Assembly (NCBI RefSeq): GCF_014692515.1
Contig: NZ_JACOIK010000010.1
Location: forward strand, 124,001-188,000
Length of the DNA: 64,000 nucleotides
Direction of reading: 5' to 3'
Source of the DNA: Sphingobacterium micropteri
GTDB taxonomy: Bacteria > Bacteroidota > Bacteroidia > Sphingobacteriales > Sphingobacteriaceae
The notes beneath the pieces were generated by a model, which searched no databases, was not told the DNA's origin, and saw only the letters and a program-made list of their open reading frames with translations. Each line of letters starts with the position of its first letter. Within the stretch, counting starts at the first letter, position 1. The position numbers were made by a program, and so were the translations under genes. Positions 18,052 to 27,976 of the stretch are shown here, piece after piece.

Positions 18052-21000
18052 ATGAAAATATATTTTCTAATATTAATGTTACTTTTATGTTTCCCTTCAT
18101 ACGGCAACACAAAGGACAGCATAGATTTTGCTATTTTCACTGAACAGGCGGAAACGTTTGTCACCGTTGTAAATAAAGGAACCAAGTTGCTGCGTTGGCA
18201 AAACTACACGGGAAATGTATTGACGCGTTATGACGTTCCTGCAAAGCCGTTGCTTGCCATTCATGAGAATCCCATATCGCGAACCCTAGTAGGGCTGTCC
18301 AAAGATGAATTGCTCGTCTGGAATATAAATTCTTCCGAGATTGTGCAACGTTTTAATGTACCAATCAAGGGCTTTAATTACGTCTTTTATCGATCGGAAG
18401 GAGATATTTCAGATTATTTGCCAGAAAAGAATCTGCTCACGTTCGTTTCAGGAAACGAATTAAATGTGGTAGATGCCTCAAATGGAGAACTACTTTTTAC
18501 CAAGACATTTGATAATCAATTATATTCGCCGAGATTCCTGGCCGATGGCGATAAGCTTATCGTCGTAGAGCGAATATCTTATCTTGAACAGAAGTTAACG
18601 GAGATTGACATTCTGAATCAGAAGACAAAGTCACTCGTCTCTAATAACAGCAGTATCAAAATAGCCGTGCGTAATGATAGAACGCAATATTCGACACTGG
18701 TAGACAATTCAGTTATTTCTTATAATCTGCAACATCGCGAAACAGTCCGGGTTGCGGTGAAGAACCTCTATAATCATTTTGCGACTATGTGTTATGTAAC
18801 ACCCGATATAGTCGCTATATCTAATGTCAGTTCGGTTTTTTACGTTGCCATTGCCGATACTTCTTCGGTCAATATATACTTGGGGAGTGATTATGTGTAT
18901 GATGGCTTTGATTCAAACACAAACCTTCTCCTATTTTCTAAGGAAAGTAAAGTATTTGTGAAGAATATCATTGGGGAAACCTTGTTTGAGTCGGAGCTAT
19001 CCGATACAGATTTCATGTGTCAAAATACAGTCTTGAACGTAAATGACGTCAATAACCTATACGATAAAGAACAATATAAAATTACGACATTATTAGCAAC
19101 CGGTGACCGATACTATGCAACAACCAATACCGGGGCGTTGAAAGTTCATGACCAGAACAAAGTGATGTTGGGATCGGAAAGCATATTGGGAACAGCTATT
19201 ACACATTTCAACCTCTTGGATGATGAATTAGCTTTTATAGCCGGATATGGAAGAGGTTCGCTGTTTCATATAAAAAAGAAGGAACATATTCGGGTGCTTA
19301 ACGGGCATAATGCTAATATTATAGGTTCCGAGAAATTATCTGATCGATTTTTGGTAACCCTCGCGCAAGATAAGAAAGCAGCAATTTGGGATATGGATAA
19401 TGGTGCATATATAGGAGATTTTAAATTAGAGAAAATGCCTTTTAGATTATTTGCTACCAAAGAGAATAAGGCAACTATTACGTTTACGGACGGATCACAG
19501 CAGGTGTTGGATCTGCAACAAATAATCGATGAGTACCTGAATCCTGTGCGCGAAATCCTTTTAAGTACAACGCACTCCACAGGGATTCAGGATATAGATT
19601 TTTTACCTGAAAGCGATTTAATGCTTTCCACCGACGGCAATGGTTATTTAAAAGTATGGGATACAAAATCAATAGCACCGATTTTCACAAAAAAAATGGA
19701 GGGATCTAGTATCATTAGAGCGGTCTTTAACCTTGAATTCAACGAAATAATAGTATATGGTATGCACACTATTTATCACGTCGATTATACCACCGGCAAT
19801 GTAAAGCGAGAGGTGTCCGTGCCACCGTTGTACAATAATGATTTTGCGTTACATAAGATGAGTGCCTATCCGACATCTTCTTTATTTGCTATCAATAATA
19901 ATCGGAGTAGAAACCAATATGCGTATCATGCCGGAAGCGGTTTGTTCTATAGTTTATTATCTGCCGAAGGTCGGTATGCACCACTCGGGCTGGCGTCTGA
20001 TGAACAGACGGGAAGACTCGCATTTTTTACCTCAGATTATATCGATATATGGTCGGTAAAGGATGGTATACAACAGGAAAAGCGGATTGTTAATCCTAAC
20101 CAGAGTTGGCAAAATGGATATGCCGACCGTAAAATTGCGTTCTCTCCCGATGGAAATAAAATGCTATTCGAGCAAGAAGAAGATTTAATCGTGTATGACT
20201 TGTTGGAAGATCAGGAGGTTTTTAGAGCAAATCATGTATTTGCCGCTACATTTATTGGTGATAATGCGATTGCTTATTGCCACCGAAACGGCGATAGTTA
20301 TACAGCAGATGTTAAGGTTGGCAAGTATGACCTCGAGCATAAGGATACACTTTTTTATGTGGATAGTCCTAGTGGTCGGGCGGCCTTTCATCTGCAATAT
20401 AATAGTAGCGATAATGTGTTGGCCATGGGCTATAACAATGGCGATATGGTGCTTTTAGATGCGACTGTAGGCATAGAGTTAAAACGGATAACCAAGAAAA
20501 ATGTAACGCCTAACGTAGCCTATAACCCGGCTAATGGCCATATAACCACTACGGTTCCCGGGACTACTATGGTGCTTGATTGGAAAAAATTAAGATTTGT
20601 GAAAGCGGTGCCGTACAGGGGAGACGGGACAGTTACACCGCGTTATGTCCATAGTCCTGATGGAACGTACTATGCTCAATTATATTGGAATCATGTCGAG
20701 TTTTTTGAAGGGCATTCGTATAAGAAGCTGTTTGAGTTTCCGCTGGTGGACAGCACCTCCCTACGGCAAAATATAGCGATTTCACAAGACAATCGGTATC
20801 TTACCTTTATGGATCCATTTGAGGGAGAAGTTCATATTTATGATATTGCACAAAAGGAGTTGCGTTACAGGATTACTCCGGAGGAAGGAGGCCGCATTGA
20901 CAGCTACCAGTTACTTCGGGATGATGACGATGAATATGTCGTCGCGTTAGTAAAAAAAGAAAAACCTAAAGAAGAACAACCACCTCCTGATGCGCCAGTC

Positions 21001-22860
21001 GGTAGTCGGTTTTACAACACTTATTTTACGGTGTATAATCTACGAAATAATAACGAGAAGATGCAAGAGGTGTTATTAGGAGACAATAATAATCTGGAAG
21101 GTATATCTCTGACCAGAGATAATAATTATTGGTTTTTAAGGAGTGATTGGCGAGAGGTGATCGTGGTCGACAATAAAAACAATAAGAGTTCAAAGTACAC
21201 GATTGACATAGATAACTCTTGGGATAAGCTTTATCCAAGTATAGACTATACACAGTTTATCGTGACGGATACAAAAGGCTATCTATATGTAATAGATATT
21301 AAAACAGGTGTTATACAGCATAGCATGCGTATAAGTCAATCTAAAATAAAAGATGTAGTATTCTTTGAGGAAGACGACGTTAAATATATGATCACGTCAT
21401 CTGAAGATGGTTTTGCGAGAATCTGGGACTATGAAACTAAAAAGCTCAAGACGGCTTTGCTGGCGTTTTCCCAGGATGATTATATGTTTATGAATTCGGA
21501 CGGGTATTATAGTGGAACTCGAGGTATAATAGAAGCTGTCAATTTTAAAGAGAAAGGTAAAATATATGGATTTGAGCAGTTTGATCTTATTTATAATCGT
21601 CCGGATTTGGTGTTGAGTAACTTAAACAATGATTTGGAGGTGCAGAAAATATATTATGCTGCTTATGAAAAAAGATTGAAGAAATTAGGGTACACACCGG
21701 GGAGAATTGACGTTAAAGACGGTTCGATGTCCGTTCCTGCTATTTCTATTCATCGGAGTAACCTCACGTCCCAGACAAAAGACAGATATTTAAATTTTTC
21801 CGTAAGTGCCAACGATGCACAATATGCGATCAAGAAATTACATGTTTGGGTGAATGGCGTGCCAATTTATGGTGTGCAGGGACTCGATATCGGGAAATTT
21901 GACAGGTCAATCAACCAAACAGTCAGTTTGGAGCTTTCCGCGGGATTAAATGTTGTTAAGGCGTCTGTGGCAAATGAGAAGGGAATCGAGTCTTTAAAAG
22001 AATCGTTTTATATAACATATATAGGAGATCACCCAATACCTAAAACGTATTATGTTGGTATCGGTGTTTCCAACTATAAGAATCAGCGCTATAATCTTAC
22101 ATATGCAACAAAAGATGTAAAAGACCTCGAAGAGATGTTTTCGGATAGATATCCGGACTTTACCGGTTACCATCTATTGGATAGTGCCGTAACAAAAGAT
22201 AACATTCTCGCCTTGAAAGAAGCGTTGTCAAAAACAAACGTCGATGATATGGTCATCATTTCGTTTAGTGGACATGGTGTCCTTGATAAGGAGTATAATT
22301 GGTATTATGCCACTTATGATATGGATTTTGAGCAACCATCGGGTTATGGTTTGCGATATGAAGAAATAGAATCTTTGTTGGATAATATTCCGGCAAGAAA
22401 AAAAATATTATTGATTGATGCCTGTCATAGCGGTGAAGTAGATAAGGAATACCTCACTAAAGAAACCGTATCATCAACCGCTTTAGCTGCTATAACAAGT
22501 CTCCCGGTCGGAGGTAGGGGAGCTGAAGCTATTGATTTAAATCCAACCGTTGGCTTGGAAAATAGTTTTGAGTTGATGAACGAGCTCTTTGCGAATTTAT
22601 CTAAAGGTAATGGTGCGGTTGCCGTTTCCGCTGCCGGTGGTACAGAATACGCTTTTGAAGGAGAACAGTGGAATAACGGCGTGTTTACCTATAGTTTTAT
22701 CAATGGGTTAAAATACGGAAAAGCTGATAGTAATAAAGACGGAAAAATTACGGTCAACGAATTGAAAAACTATGTCTCGCAAGAAGTGGAGAAACTAACA
22801 GAAGGAAGACAGAAGCCAACATCGCGTCAAGAAAATATCGAGAACGATTTCAGTTTATAA
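18052..22860 (+). CDS. Large beta-propeller protein with C-terminal caspase domain
   Basis: A 1602-residue protein with a signal peptide (about 1-18). Residues 20 to about 1180 contain many WD40-like blades (for example GHNANIIGSEKL...AAIWDMDNG, TTHSTGIQDIDFL...LKVWDTKS, FARIWDYETKK), enough for two or more propellers. A beta-sandwich linker follows. A caspase domain covers about 1335-1600, with catalytic His1408 in SFSGHGVLD and Cys1458 in LLIDACHSGEVD. Near the end, DSNKDGKITVNEL fits an EF-hand-like calcium loop. It appears to be an exported sensor-protease: propellers for recognition, caspase as effector. It is probably co-transcribed with the upstream caspase gene. Confidence 0.9.
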   Translation: MKIYFLILMLLLCFPSYGNTKDSIDFAIFTEQAETFVTVVNKGTKLLRWQNYTGNVLTRYDVPAKPLLAIHENPISRTLVGLSKDELLVWNINSSEIVQRFNVPIKGFNYVFYRSEGDISDYLPEKNLLTFVSGNELNVVDASNGELLFTKTFDNQLYSPRFLADGDKLIVVERISYLEQKLTEIDILNQKTKSLVSNNSSIKIAVRNDRTQYSTLVDNSVISYNLQHRETVRVAVKNLYNHFATMCYVTPDIVAISNVSSVFYVAIADTSSVNIYLGSDYVYDGFDSNTNLLLFSKESKVFVKNIIGETLFESELSDTDFMCQNTVLNVNDVNNLYDKEQYKITTLLATGDRYYATTNTGALKVHDQNKVMLGSESILGTAITHFNLLDDELAFIAGYGRGSLFHIKKKEHIRVLNGHNANIIGSEKLSDRFLVTLAQDKKAAIWDMDNGAYIGDFKLEKMPFRLFATKENKATITFTDGSQQVLDLQQIIDEYLNPVREILLSTTHSTGIQDIDFLPESDLMLSTDGNGYLKVWDTKSIAPIFTKKMEGSSIIRAVFNLEFNEIIVYGMHTIYHVDYTTGNVKREVSVPPLYNNDFALHKMSAYPTSSLFAINNNRSRNQYAYHAGSGLFYSLLSAEGRYAPLGLASDEQTGRLAFFTSDYIDIWSVKDGIQQEKRIVNPNQSWQNGYADRKIAFSPDGNKMLFEQEEDLIVYDLLEDQEVFRANHVFAATFIGDNAIAYCHRNGDSYTADVKVGKYDLEHKDTLFYVDSPSGRAAFHLQYNSSDNVLAMGYNNGDMVLLDATVGIELKRITKKNVTPNVAYNPANGHITTTVPGTTMVLDWKKLRFVKAVPYRGDGTVTPRYVHSPDGTYYAQLYWNHVEFFEGHSYKKLFEFPLVDSTSLRQNIAISQDNRYLTFMDPFEGEVHIYDIAQKELRYRITPEEGGRIDSYQLLRDDDDEYVVALVKKEKPKEEQPPPDAPVGSRFYNTYFTVYNLRNNNEKMQEVLLGDNNNLEGISLTRDNNYWFLRSDWREVIVVDNKNNKSSKYTIDIDNSWDKLYPSIDYTQFIVTDTKGYLYVIDIKTGVIQHSMRISQSKIKDVVFFEEDDVKYMITSSEDGFARIWDYETKKLKTALLAFSQDDYMFMNSDGYYSGTRGIIEAVNFKEKGKIYGFEQFDLIYNRPDLVLSNLNNDLEVQKIYYAAYEKRLKKLGYTPGRIDVKDGSMSVPAISIHRSNLTSQTKDRYLNFSVSANDAQYAIKKLHVWVNGVPIYGVQGLDIGKFDRSINQTVSLELSAGLNVVKASVANEKGIESLKESFYITYIGDHPIPKTYYVGIGVSNYKNQRYNLTYATKDVKDLEEMFSDRYPDFTGYHLLDSAVTKDNILALKEALSKTNVDDMVIISFSGHGVLDKEYNWYYATYDMDFEQPSGYGLRYEEIESLLDNIPARKKILLIDACHSGEVDKEYLTKETVSSTALAAITSLPVGGRGAEAIDLNPTVGLENSFELMNELFANLSKGNGAVAVSAAGGTEYAFEGEQWNNGVFTYSFINGLKYGKADSNKDGKITVNELKNYVSQEVEKLTEGRQKPTSRQENIENDFSL

Positions 22861-22866
22861 TCCCCC

Positions 22867-22886
22867 TCTGTTATAAAACAGATTTT
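22867..22886. terminator. Small terminator after the caspase island
   Basis: A TCTGTT-ATAA-AACAGA hairpin followed by TTTT lies 6 bp after the propeller-caspase stop and in front of a convergent gene. Confidence 0.5.
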
Positions 22887-22895
22887 GTGAGACGA

Positions 22896-23816
22896 CTAGT
22901 CAAATATTTTTTCGATCGTTGAAGCGCCGTCTTGAATAATCGTTTTCTTATTGTCATTCAACAGTCCCGGTACTTTGTTAATGTATTTGCTTTTGCGTCC
23001 TTCGTATTCATCCACCTGTACACTGACGCGTACAACGCCAAATTCTGAATTATTGGCAATTCCTGCCGGAACAGGAATGTCATAATACCAAGGAGAGAGA
23101 ATAGGCTCTCTGATTTGATTCTTAGCACCGTATTTCAAATTTCTAAAATTGTAGTCCTGCTGGATTAAGACTGCTTTTTGCGGCGAGCCATCCGTGCTCC
23201 GCCATTCACCTTCTATGACAACGGATACTTTGGCATTCAAATTTTCATCGTTAAAGATACGTGTTTTCGAAAAGAAGATACGTAGCTGGTCAAAGCTGAG
23301 GCGGGTGACGCTAGGATTCTTGGGGTCGCTGATTAGTGAAATGACAGCGTGAAAATTTAAAAGATCGTCTTTCTCTTCACGGATAACATCTTTTAATGCA
23401 AAAGCCTTTGCTGTTCCTCCTCGGGTAGCTACAAGAGGTTGTGTTTCGATATCCTGATGTAAGTAGGTCTTAAGTTCGTCTTCTCTGGTGTCTTCCTCGG
23501 GGCGTGCATACTTCTTAATATGGATTTCGGCAAAACTTTTTTCAGCTGGTCCAAAAAATGTATTGTAGTAATTATTAATGGAAATACTTTTTTTGTAGGA
23601 AGTAGCTAACGACTTCGCAGTATTGTCAGCCAAATATTTAGCCCCCATGAATAGTGCCTGGACACCTAATTCAACCGCGCCGCGATTTGGTCCTCTTTGT
23701 TCTGGGTATTTTAATTCTACGACAAACTCTTCGTTCGCTTGGATATTGGAACGGCGGTGGGTTGCACAGGAAGTAAGCAAGCACAGTGCAAGGCAGGATG
23801 CAAGAATTCTTTTCAT
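22896..23816 (-). CDS. Lipoprotein of unknown function next to the caspase genes
   Basis: A 306-residue protein with a lipoprotein signal: MKRILASCLALCLLTSCATH, lipobox LTSC with Cys17. The mature part is soluble and mixed alpha/beta, with no recognised domain. It mentions no catalytic motif I can name. It faces the propeller-caspase gene tail to tail across 35 bp. Co-location suggests, but does not show, that it works with or restrains the exported caspases. Confidence 0.75.
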   Translation of the reverse strand: MKRILASCLALCLLTSCATHRRSNIQANEEFVVELKYPEQRGPNRGAVELGVQALFMGAKYLADNTAKSLATSYKKSISINNYYNTFFGPAEKSFAEIHIKKYARPEEDTREDELKTYLHQDIETQPLVATRGGTAKAFALKDVIREEKDDLLNFHAVISLISDPKNPSVTRLSFDQLRIFFSKTRIFNDENLNAKVSVVIEGEWRSTDGSPQKAVLIQQDYNFRNLKYGAKNQIREPILSPWYYDIPVPAGIANNSEFGVVRVSVQVDEYEGRKSKYINKVPGLLNDNKKTIIQDGASTIEKIFD

Positions 23817-23926
23817 CGTCTAATAGTTAATTTCTTCGACCAGTTATCGTATCAAAACTAATCAATTTAACTTAAAATAATGCAAAATAATTTCTCGTCG
23901 CTATGCTACCTGCACTTACGCTTTCT

Positions 23927-24610
23927 CTAACTTAGAAACTCTTTCTCTAAGTCTAAAGGAGCGATATACACACCGTTTTTATAAACACGCATATTCCCTC
24001 CGGAAATTTCATCGATCAAAAGGAGTTGATTATTAGAAACATCGTAACCAAATTCTAATTTAATATCGTAAAGTTCCAATCCTTTCTTTGCTAGTTCCGC
24101 TTTGACGATATCGCATATTTTACGAGTTAGATCGGCAAGTTCATCGTATTGCTCTTTACTTAGGATATCCAATATGGCCAAAGCATCTTGGGAAATAACT
24201 GGATCGCCCCGTTCATCATCTTTAATTGTCACTTCTACGAATCGGTCCAGATCTTGTGCCTCTTGGCAATACGCCGCGTAACGTCTGTAGAAACTTCCTA
24301 CCGCTTTATAACGGCAGATTACCTCAAGGCCTTTACCCAATACTTGTGCATTTTTTACGACAATAGATACATCATCTATATCCGCGGAGATATAATGTGT
24401 GGGGATTTGCAGGCTATTCAACAGTTCGAAAAAATATTTTGTCATTTTCAAACCCGATCTTCCTGCACCGTCGATAGTTAGCCCAACAGTATTAGCTCCA
24501 GGGTCGAAGACGCCATTTTCGCCGGTGACGTCATCTTTAAATTTTAACAGGATTCGGCTGCTATCCAATTGATAGACATCTTTTGTTTTACCTTGATATA
24601 TAAGCTGCAT
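23927..24610 (-). CDS. purC: Phosphoribosylaminoimidazole-succinocarboxamide synthase
   Basis: A 227-residue SAICAR synthase, the ATP-dependent step joining aspartate to CAIR in purine synthesis. Signatures are YQGKTKDVYQLD at the start, LLKFKDDVTGENG, the central RYKAVGSFYRRYA, and the metal/ATP site LELYDIKLEFGYD followed by LIDEISGGNMR. It is slightly short but complete compared with the usual 235-240 residues. It is monocistronic or loosely linked to cbpM upstream. Confidence 0.96.
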   Translation of the reverse strand: MQLIYQGKTKDVYQLDSSRILLKFKDDVTGENGVFDPGANTVGLTIDGAGRSGLKMTKYFFELLNSLQIPTHYISADIDDVSIVVKNAQVLGKGLEVICRYKAVGSFYRRYAAYCQEAQDLDRFVEVTIKDDERGDPVISQDALAILDILSKEQYDELADLTRKICDIVKAELAKKGLELYDIKLEFGYDVSNNQLLLIDEISGGNMRVYKNGVYIAPLDLEKEFLS

Positions 24611-24663
24611 GATGTTGATTTAATAATCTGCAAAATACGAAAATTCTATTACTCGAGGGAGGT

Positions 24664-24945
24664 TTATTGCCGTATTTCAATGCGTAACAGCTTAATTTCC
24701 GCTTGCATTTGCTCTATTTTATGTAAAAGGTGCTGCGCAACCTCTATACCCTGTAAATTGATTTCCAAATCATAATGCCAAGTCGCAAATTGTTCCAGCG
24801 CTTTCAATTCTTCTTCTTTTACGAATTCCTCTTCGTCCTGAACAACCAGCTCAATCAAACCATTACTAGAAAGGTTTCGAATAAATTGTAGCTCTATTTT
24901 GTGCGATTGGCAGACGTCTATTATCCTGATTAAAGTCCTTTCCAT
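24664..24945 (-). CDS. cbpM: CbpM-like chaperone modulator
   Basis: A 93-residue MerR-HTH-like protein. The N-terminal helix-turn-helix-like part has LSSNGLIEL, where a MerR recognition helix would be. It is followed by YDLEINLQGIEVAQHLLHKI and a C-terminal coiled coil. E. coli CbpM binds the J-domain of CbpA and inhibits it. The gene sits 3 bp after cbpA, which supports the assignment. Confidence 0.85.
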   Translation of the reverse strand: MERTLIRIIDVCQSHKIELQFIRNLSSNGLIELVVQDEEEFVKEEELKALEQFATWHYDLEINLQGIEVAQHLLHKIEQMQAEIKLLRIEIRQ

Positions 24946-24948
24946 AGC

Positions 24949-25866
24949 TTATTTCTTTAGATTGGCCAATTGTTGAAATAGTTCTTTTTCTTTATCGCTA
25001 AGATTAGTTGGGAGTTTCACATGTAACGTCACATAGAGATCCCCAAACTGTCCGTCTTTCTTGTATACGGGAAAACCTTTTCCTTTTAGTCGAATTTTAG
25101 TTTCATTTTGCGTTTCCGGTTTAATCTTCACTTTGATTTTTCCTGCGAATGTGTCAACAACGGTCTCTCCGCCTAAGAGCGCGGTATATAGATCGATATC
25201 CTGTACCATATAAAGATCATTTCCTTTACGTTGGAAATGAGGGTCGGGTAAAATATTAAATTCAATATAAAGATCGCCTTTCGGACCGCCATTTGTTCCT
25301 TCGCCACCTTGTCCTTTGAGTTTTATTTTTTGTCCGTCTTCGACGCCGGCAGGAATGGTGATCCGAATATTTTTACCGTTAACGGTAAACGTCTGTTGAT
25401 GGGTCGTATAAGCTTGCTGTAGGGGCAGTTCTAGTACCGTATGATAATCGTTTCCCCTAAATTTCGTTTGTCTGCCACCGCCGCGTCGGCTACCAAACAT
25501 TTGTTCGAAGAAATCCGAAAATTCACCCGTATCATAATTTCCCGAATAGTCAAAATCAAAACCTTCAAACGGATTCCCTGCAGCTCCTCCGCTAGCACTG
25601 CGGCTGCCCTGTTGTTGCTGTGCCTGTTCATAAGCTTCTCCATGCTTCCAGTGCTCACCATATTGATCATATTTCTTCCGCTTTTCCGAATCTGTTAATA
25701 CTTCATTTGCCTCGTTGATTTCTTGAAATCTTTTTTTGGCATCCTCGTCATTTGGGTTTAGATCCGGATGGTATTTTCGGGCGAGCTTTCTATACGCTTT
25801 CTTAATATCATCTTGGGAGGCATCTTTCTCCACCCCCAATACCTTGTAATAATCTACAAAAGCCAT
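24949..25866 (-). CDS. cbpA: DnaJ-class co-chaperone CbpA
   Basis: A 305-residue type II (DjlA/CbpA-like) J-protein. It has an N-terminal J-domain with HPD in [10 protein letters not shown] (about residues 31-40), a Gly/Gln/Ser-rich linker (about 80-140), and two C-terminal substrate-binding domains ([48 protein letters not shown]). The Cys-rich zinc region of DnaJ is absent. It is the first gene of the cbpA-cbpM pair. Confidence 0.95.
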   Translation of the reverse strand: MAFVDYYKVLGVEKDASQDDIKKAYRKLARKYHPDLNPNDEDAKKRFQEINEANEVLTDSEKRKKYDQYGEHWKHGEAYEQAQQQQGSRSASGGAAGNPFEGFDFDYSGNYDTGEFSDFFEQMFGSRRGGGRQTKFRGNDYHTVLELPLQQAYTTHQQTFTVNGKNIRITIPAGVEDGQKIKLKGQGGEGTNGGPKGDLYIEFNILPDPHFQRKGNDLYMVQDIDLYTALLGGETVVDTFAGKIKVKIKPETQNETKIRLKGKGFPVYKKDGQFGDLYVTLHVKLPTNLSDKEKELFQQLANLKK

Positions 25867-26014
25867 ATGTTTGATTTGTTCAAATGAACAACAATAATGT
25901 TATGGGTTTTGTTTTCCGAACGTTGCATCCGCGATGCAGAATTAGGTTATTCGATGTATGAGTAGATGCGGTTGATGTGTGATATGAGAGCTACTTTGTG
26001 TGTCAATCTAATGC

Positions 26015-26794
26015 TTAATCAATTATGTTTATATTTACGTCTTTTCCTAACAACTCCTTTTTGAAGAACTGTTTATTCCCTGAAAGCGAAATGTTTGCCA
26101 CTTGTTGTCCTTTATCTCCACTGTTCAATTTTACGGTACTTCGGCCATCAAGATGTACCGAAAGAGAGTCGATTTGCGTTGTCGAAGAATAGCTCAGCAC
26201 CGCGTCGTTCAGCGAAACATTGGCGTTATTTATGTATATATTGGCGAGCGTCACATTGGCTTGTTTGGTAGATTCTATGGTTAAGTATCCAATGGTATCC
26301 TGTTCGTCTCTGCGGAGATAATTTCGTTTTAAAAAAAATTGACTACCGTCCATTGCTGCGATACGAAATTTATCCTGCATGATATGTTGTATATTAACGT
26401 TGATATATTGTGCCTCTACATCTTCAACTGGTGTCGCCTGTCTCAAATCTATCCGAGCATATTTGCCTGTTACATGGATAAGTAAGCTATCTCCAACCGT
26501 TTTGTAGTCGAATTGCTGCGGATTATGGCTAAAAAGATTGTTTTCAGCACCTTGTGTTTTATGTATTTCTAACTGTAATTCTTTGTCTGTATCACCGGTC
26601 ACTTTGATGTGTTTAATCGGTTGAGGTAGTTCCTGTGTGACTTTGAGATCGTACCTTTTCAGCCAAAATTTGGAAATATTGTCAATGGGTTTGTTGTCTA
26701 AAGTCATGGTAACTGTACATAATGACTCCGTAAATCTGATACCCAGGATAGCAGTAGCGATAGCCAAAATGAATAATATGTTAGATGTTTTCAT
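26015..26794 (-). CDS. Membrane-anchored hypothetical protein of the GntR/ABC operon
   Basis: A 259-residue protein from the ATG at 26794 (MKTSNILFILAIATAILGIR), with one N-terminal membrane segment. The rest is rich in short beta strands with repeated N/S turns (NIYINNANVSLNDAVLSYS, DSLSVHLDGRSTVKLNS), suggesting a right-handed beta-helix like the adhesin-type GIN/DUF2807 domains. The assignment is tentative. The longer upstream frame to 27001 overlaps the GntR gene and is not used. It follows the GntR stop by one base (TAA-C-ATG), so it belongs to the ABC operon. Confidence 0.75.
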   Translation of the reverse strand: MKTSNILFILAIATAILGIRFTESLCTVTMTLDNKPIDNISKFWLKRYDLKVTQELPQPIKHIKVTGDTDKELQLEIHKTQGAENNLFSHNPQQFDYKTVGDSLLIHVTGKYARIDLRQATPVEDVEAQYINVNIQHIMQDKFRIAAMDGSQFFLKRNYLRRDEQDTIGYLTIESTKQANVTLANIYINNANVSLNDAVLSYSSTTQIDSLSVHLDGRSTVKLNSGDKGQQVANISLSGNKQFFKKELLGKDVNINIID

Positions 26795-26795
26795 G

Positions 26796-27152
26796 TTAGT
26801 GCTGTTTTTGATAATAAAAATTGATTTCTTCCAACGATATACCCAGCAGATCGATGGTATTAAAAAAATGCGGTAATTCGACTTCGATAAACTGCTTTTT
26901 CCGTAACGCCACAATGGATGGCTTAGCATCTGTCGCGACAAAAAAGCCCAAGCCACGCTTATTATAGATGATTTCCTGCTGTTGCAAGATGTCGTAGGCA
27001 CGCATCACGGTATTGGGGTTTACTTCCAGTTCGCCACCTAAATCGCGTACAGACGGTATCTTCTGGTCGGCGAGCCATTCCTTTTTCAAAATTTTCTCCA
27101 TAACAAACTCCGTAATTTGCAGATATATGGCTTTTTCGCTGTTGAAGTGCAT
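26796..27152 (-). CDS. GntR-family repressor, YtrA subfamily
   Basis: A 118-residue winged-helix regulator (start MHFNSEKAIYLQITE at 27152). It has the GntR signature KIPSVRDLGGELEVNPNTVMRAYDIL and a wing with YNKRGLGFFV. The short C-terminal tail without a ligand domain is typical of YtrA-type regulators, which control ABC transporter operons. Both flanking positions are operon members (permease 2 bp upstream, hypothetical protein 1 bp downstream). A palindrome ahead of the operon (28826-28849) is its probable operator. Confidence 0.92.
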   Translation of the reverse strand: MHFNSEKAIYLQITEFVMEKILKKEWLADQKIPSVRDLGGELEVNPNTVMRAYDILQQQEIIYNKRGLGFFVATDAKPSIVALRKKQFIEVELPHFFNTIDLLGISLEEINFYYQKQH

Positions 27153-27154
27153 TG

Positions 27155-27976
27155 TTATATCTCCTTTTCTTTTAGTTTGTGATAAAATGTAGCCATGGCT
27201 AAGCACCAGTACACTATATACAGGATGGTGGAGATAATTACAGGGATCACTTGCTGCAATCTTATGGGGAAAATGTTGGCACTGACCACTTGCGGCCGTA
27301 GGCTATAAAGAGCCGAAAAAAGCATAATCCATATACCCACCATTAACACCCAAAACAAAAAGACGCTGTATTTCTTGAAAAACACTCTTGATAGAAAATA
27401 AAGCGGCATTAACGATAGAACAACAATGGATATCATGCCAATATTCCAGATTGGAATAGTAAAGAAAACGGTGCTTTTTCCTATACTCGGATATAAATCA
27501 CCCTGTTGCTCCAGATAATGCAATACTTGTTCATAATACAGATGCTTGAACCACCAAACCGAAATATGGTCGTATAGGATGAAACAAAGTGTGCCCAATA
27601 ATAATCCAGCAACACAAAAAAGCGTAATAGCTACCGTTCGTTCCAAATAAGTGATAGGTGTCAGATTGATGCGTTCGGATTTGTTCAGCACCTCAAAGTG
27701 ACGCCACGTTAAAATCATAGTATAAGCTATTGGCAACAGCAAAATAAATATCCTTTCGTCAAAACGTGTGCTCAGTAGAGCCTGTATCCATAGCTCTTGG
27801 TTGGGGAAAGCAGCTGGGTTAAAAAGCCGGTTGTAAAATATTCCGCCTGGAACAAAATACAGCACTGCGAAGAAAAATAATATAAAGAGTGGCATGGTAT
27901 ATAGCAGGAGCTTATATGATTGGAATAGTTCTTTCATCGCTATTTTTAAGCGGCTAATATGCAGTTTTTTGCTCAT
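27155..27976 (-). CDS. ABC transporter permease-like membrane protein
   Basis: A 273-residue protein with about six hydrophobic helices (first near residues 22-45, last near 245-265). It is the membrane partner of the upstream ATPase: the two genes overlap by the ATGA at 27973-27976. The substrate is unknown. YtrA-controlled systems are often linked to cell-envelope stress or antimicrobial response. Confidence 0.85.
   Translation of the reverse strand: MSKKLHISRLKIAMKELFQSYKLLLYTMPLFILFFFAVLYFVPGGIFYNRLFNPAAFPNQELWIQALLSTRFDERIFILLLPIAYTMILTWRHFEVLNKSERINLTPITYLERTVAITLFCVAGLLLGTLCFILYDHISVWWFKHLYYEQVLHYLEQQGDLYPSIGKSTVFFTIPIWNIGMISIVVLSLMPLYFLSRVFFKKYSVFLFWVLMVGIWIMLFSALYSLRPQVVSANIFPIRLQQVIPVIISTILYIVYWCLAMATFYHKLKEKEI

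Noticed and set aside
26795..27001. Longer N-terminus of the anchored hypothetical protein
   Set aside because: It overlaps the GntR gene in another frame; the signal-anchor start at 26794 is natural.
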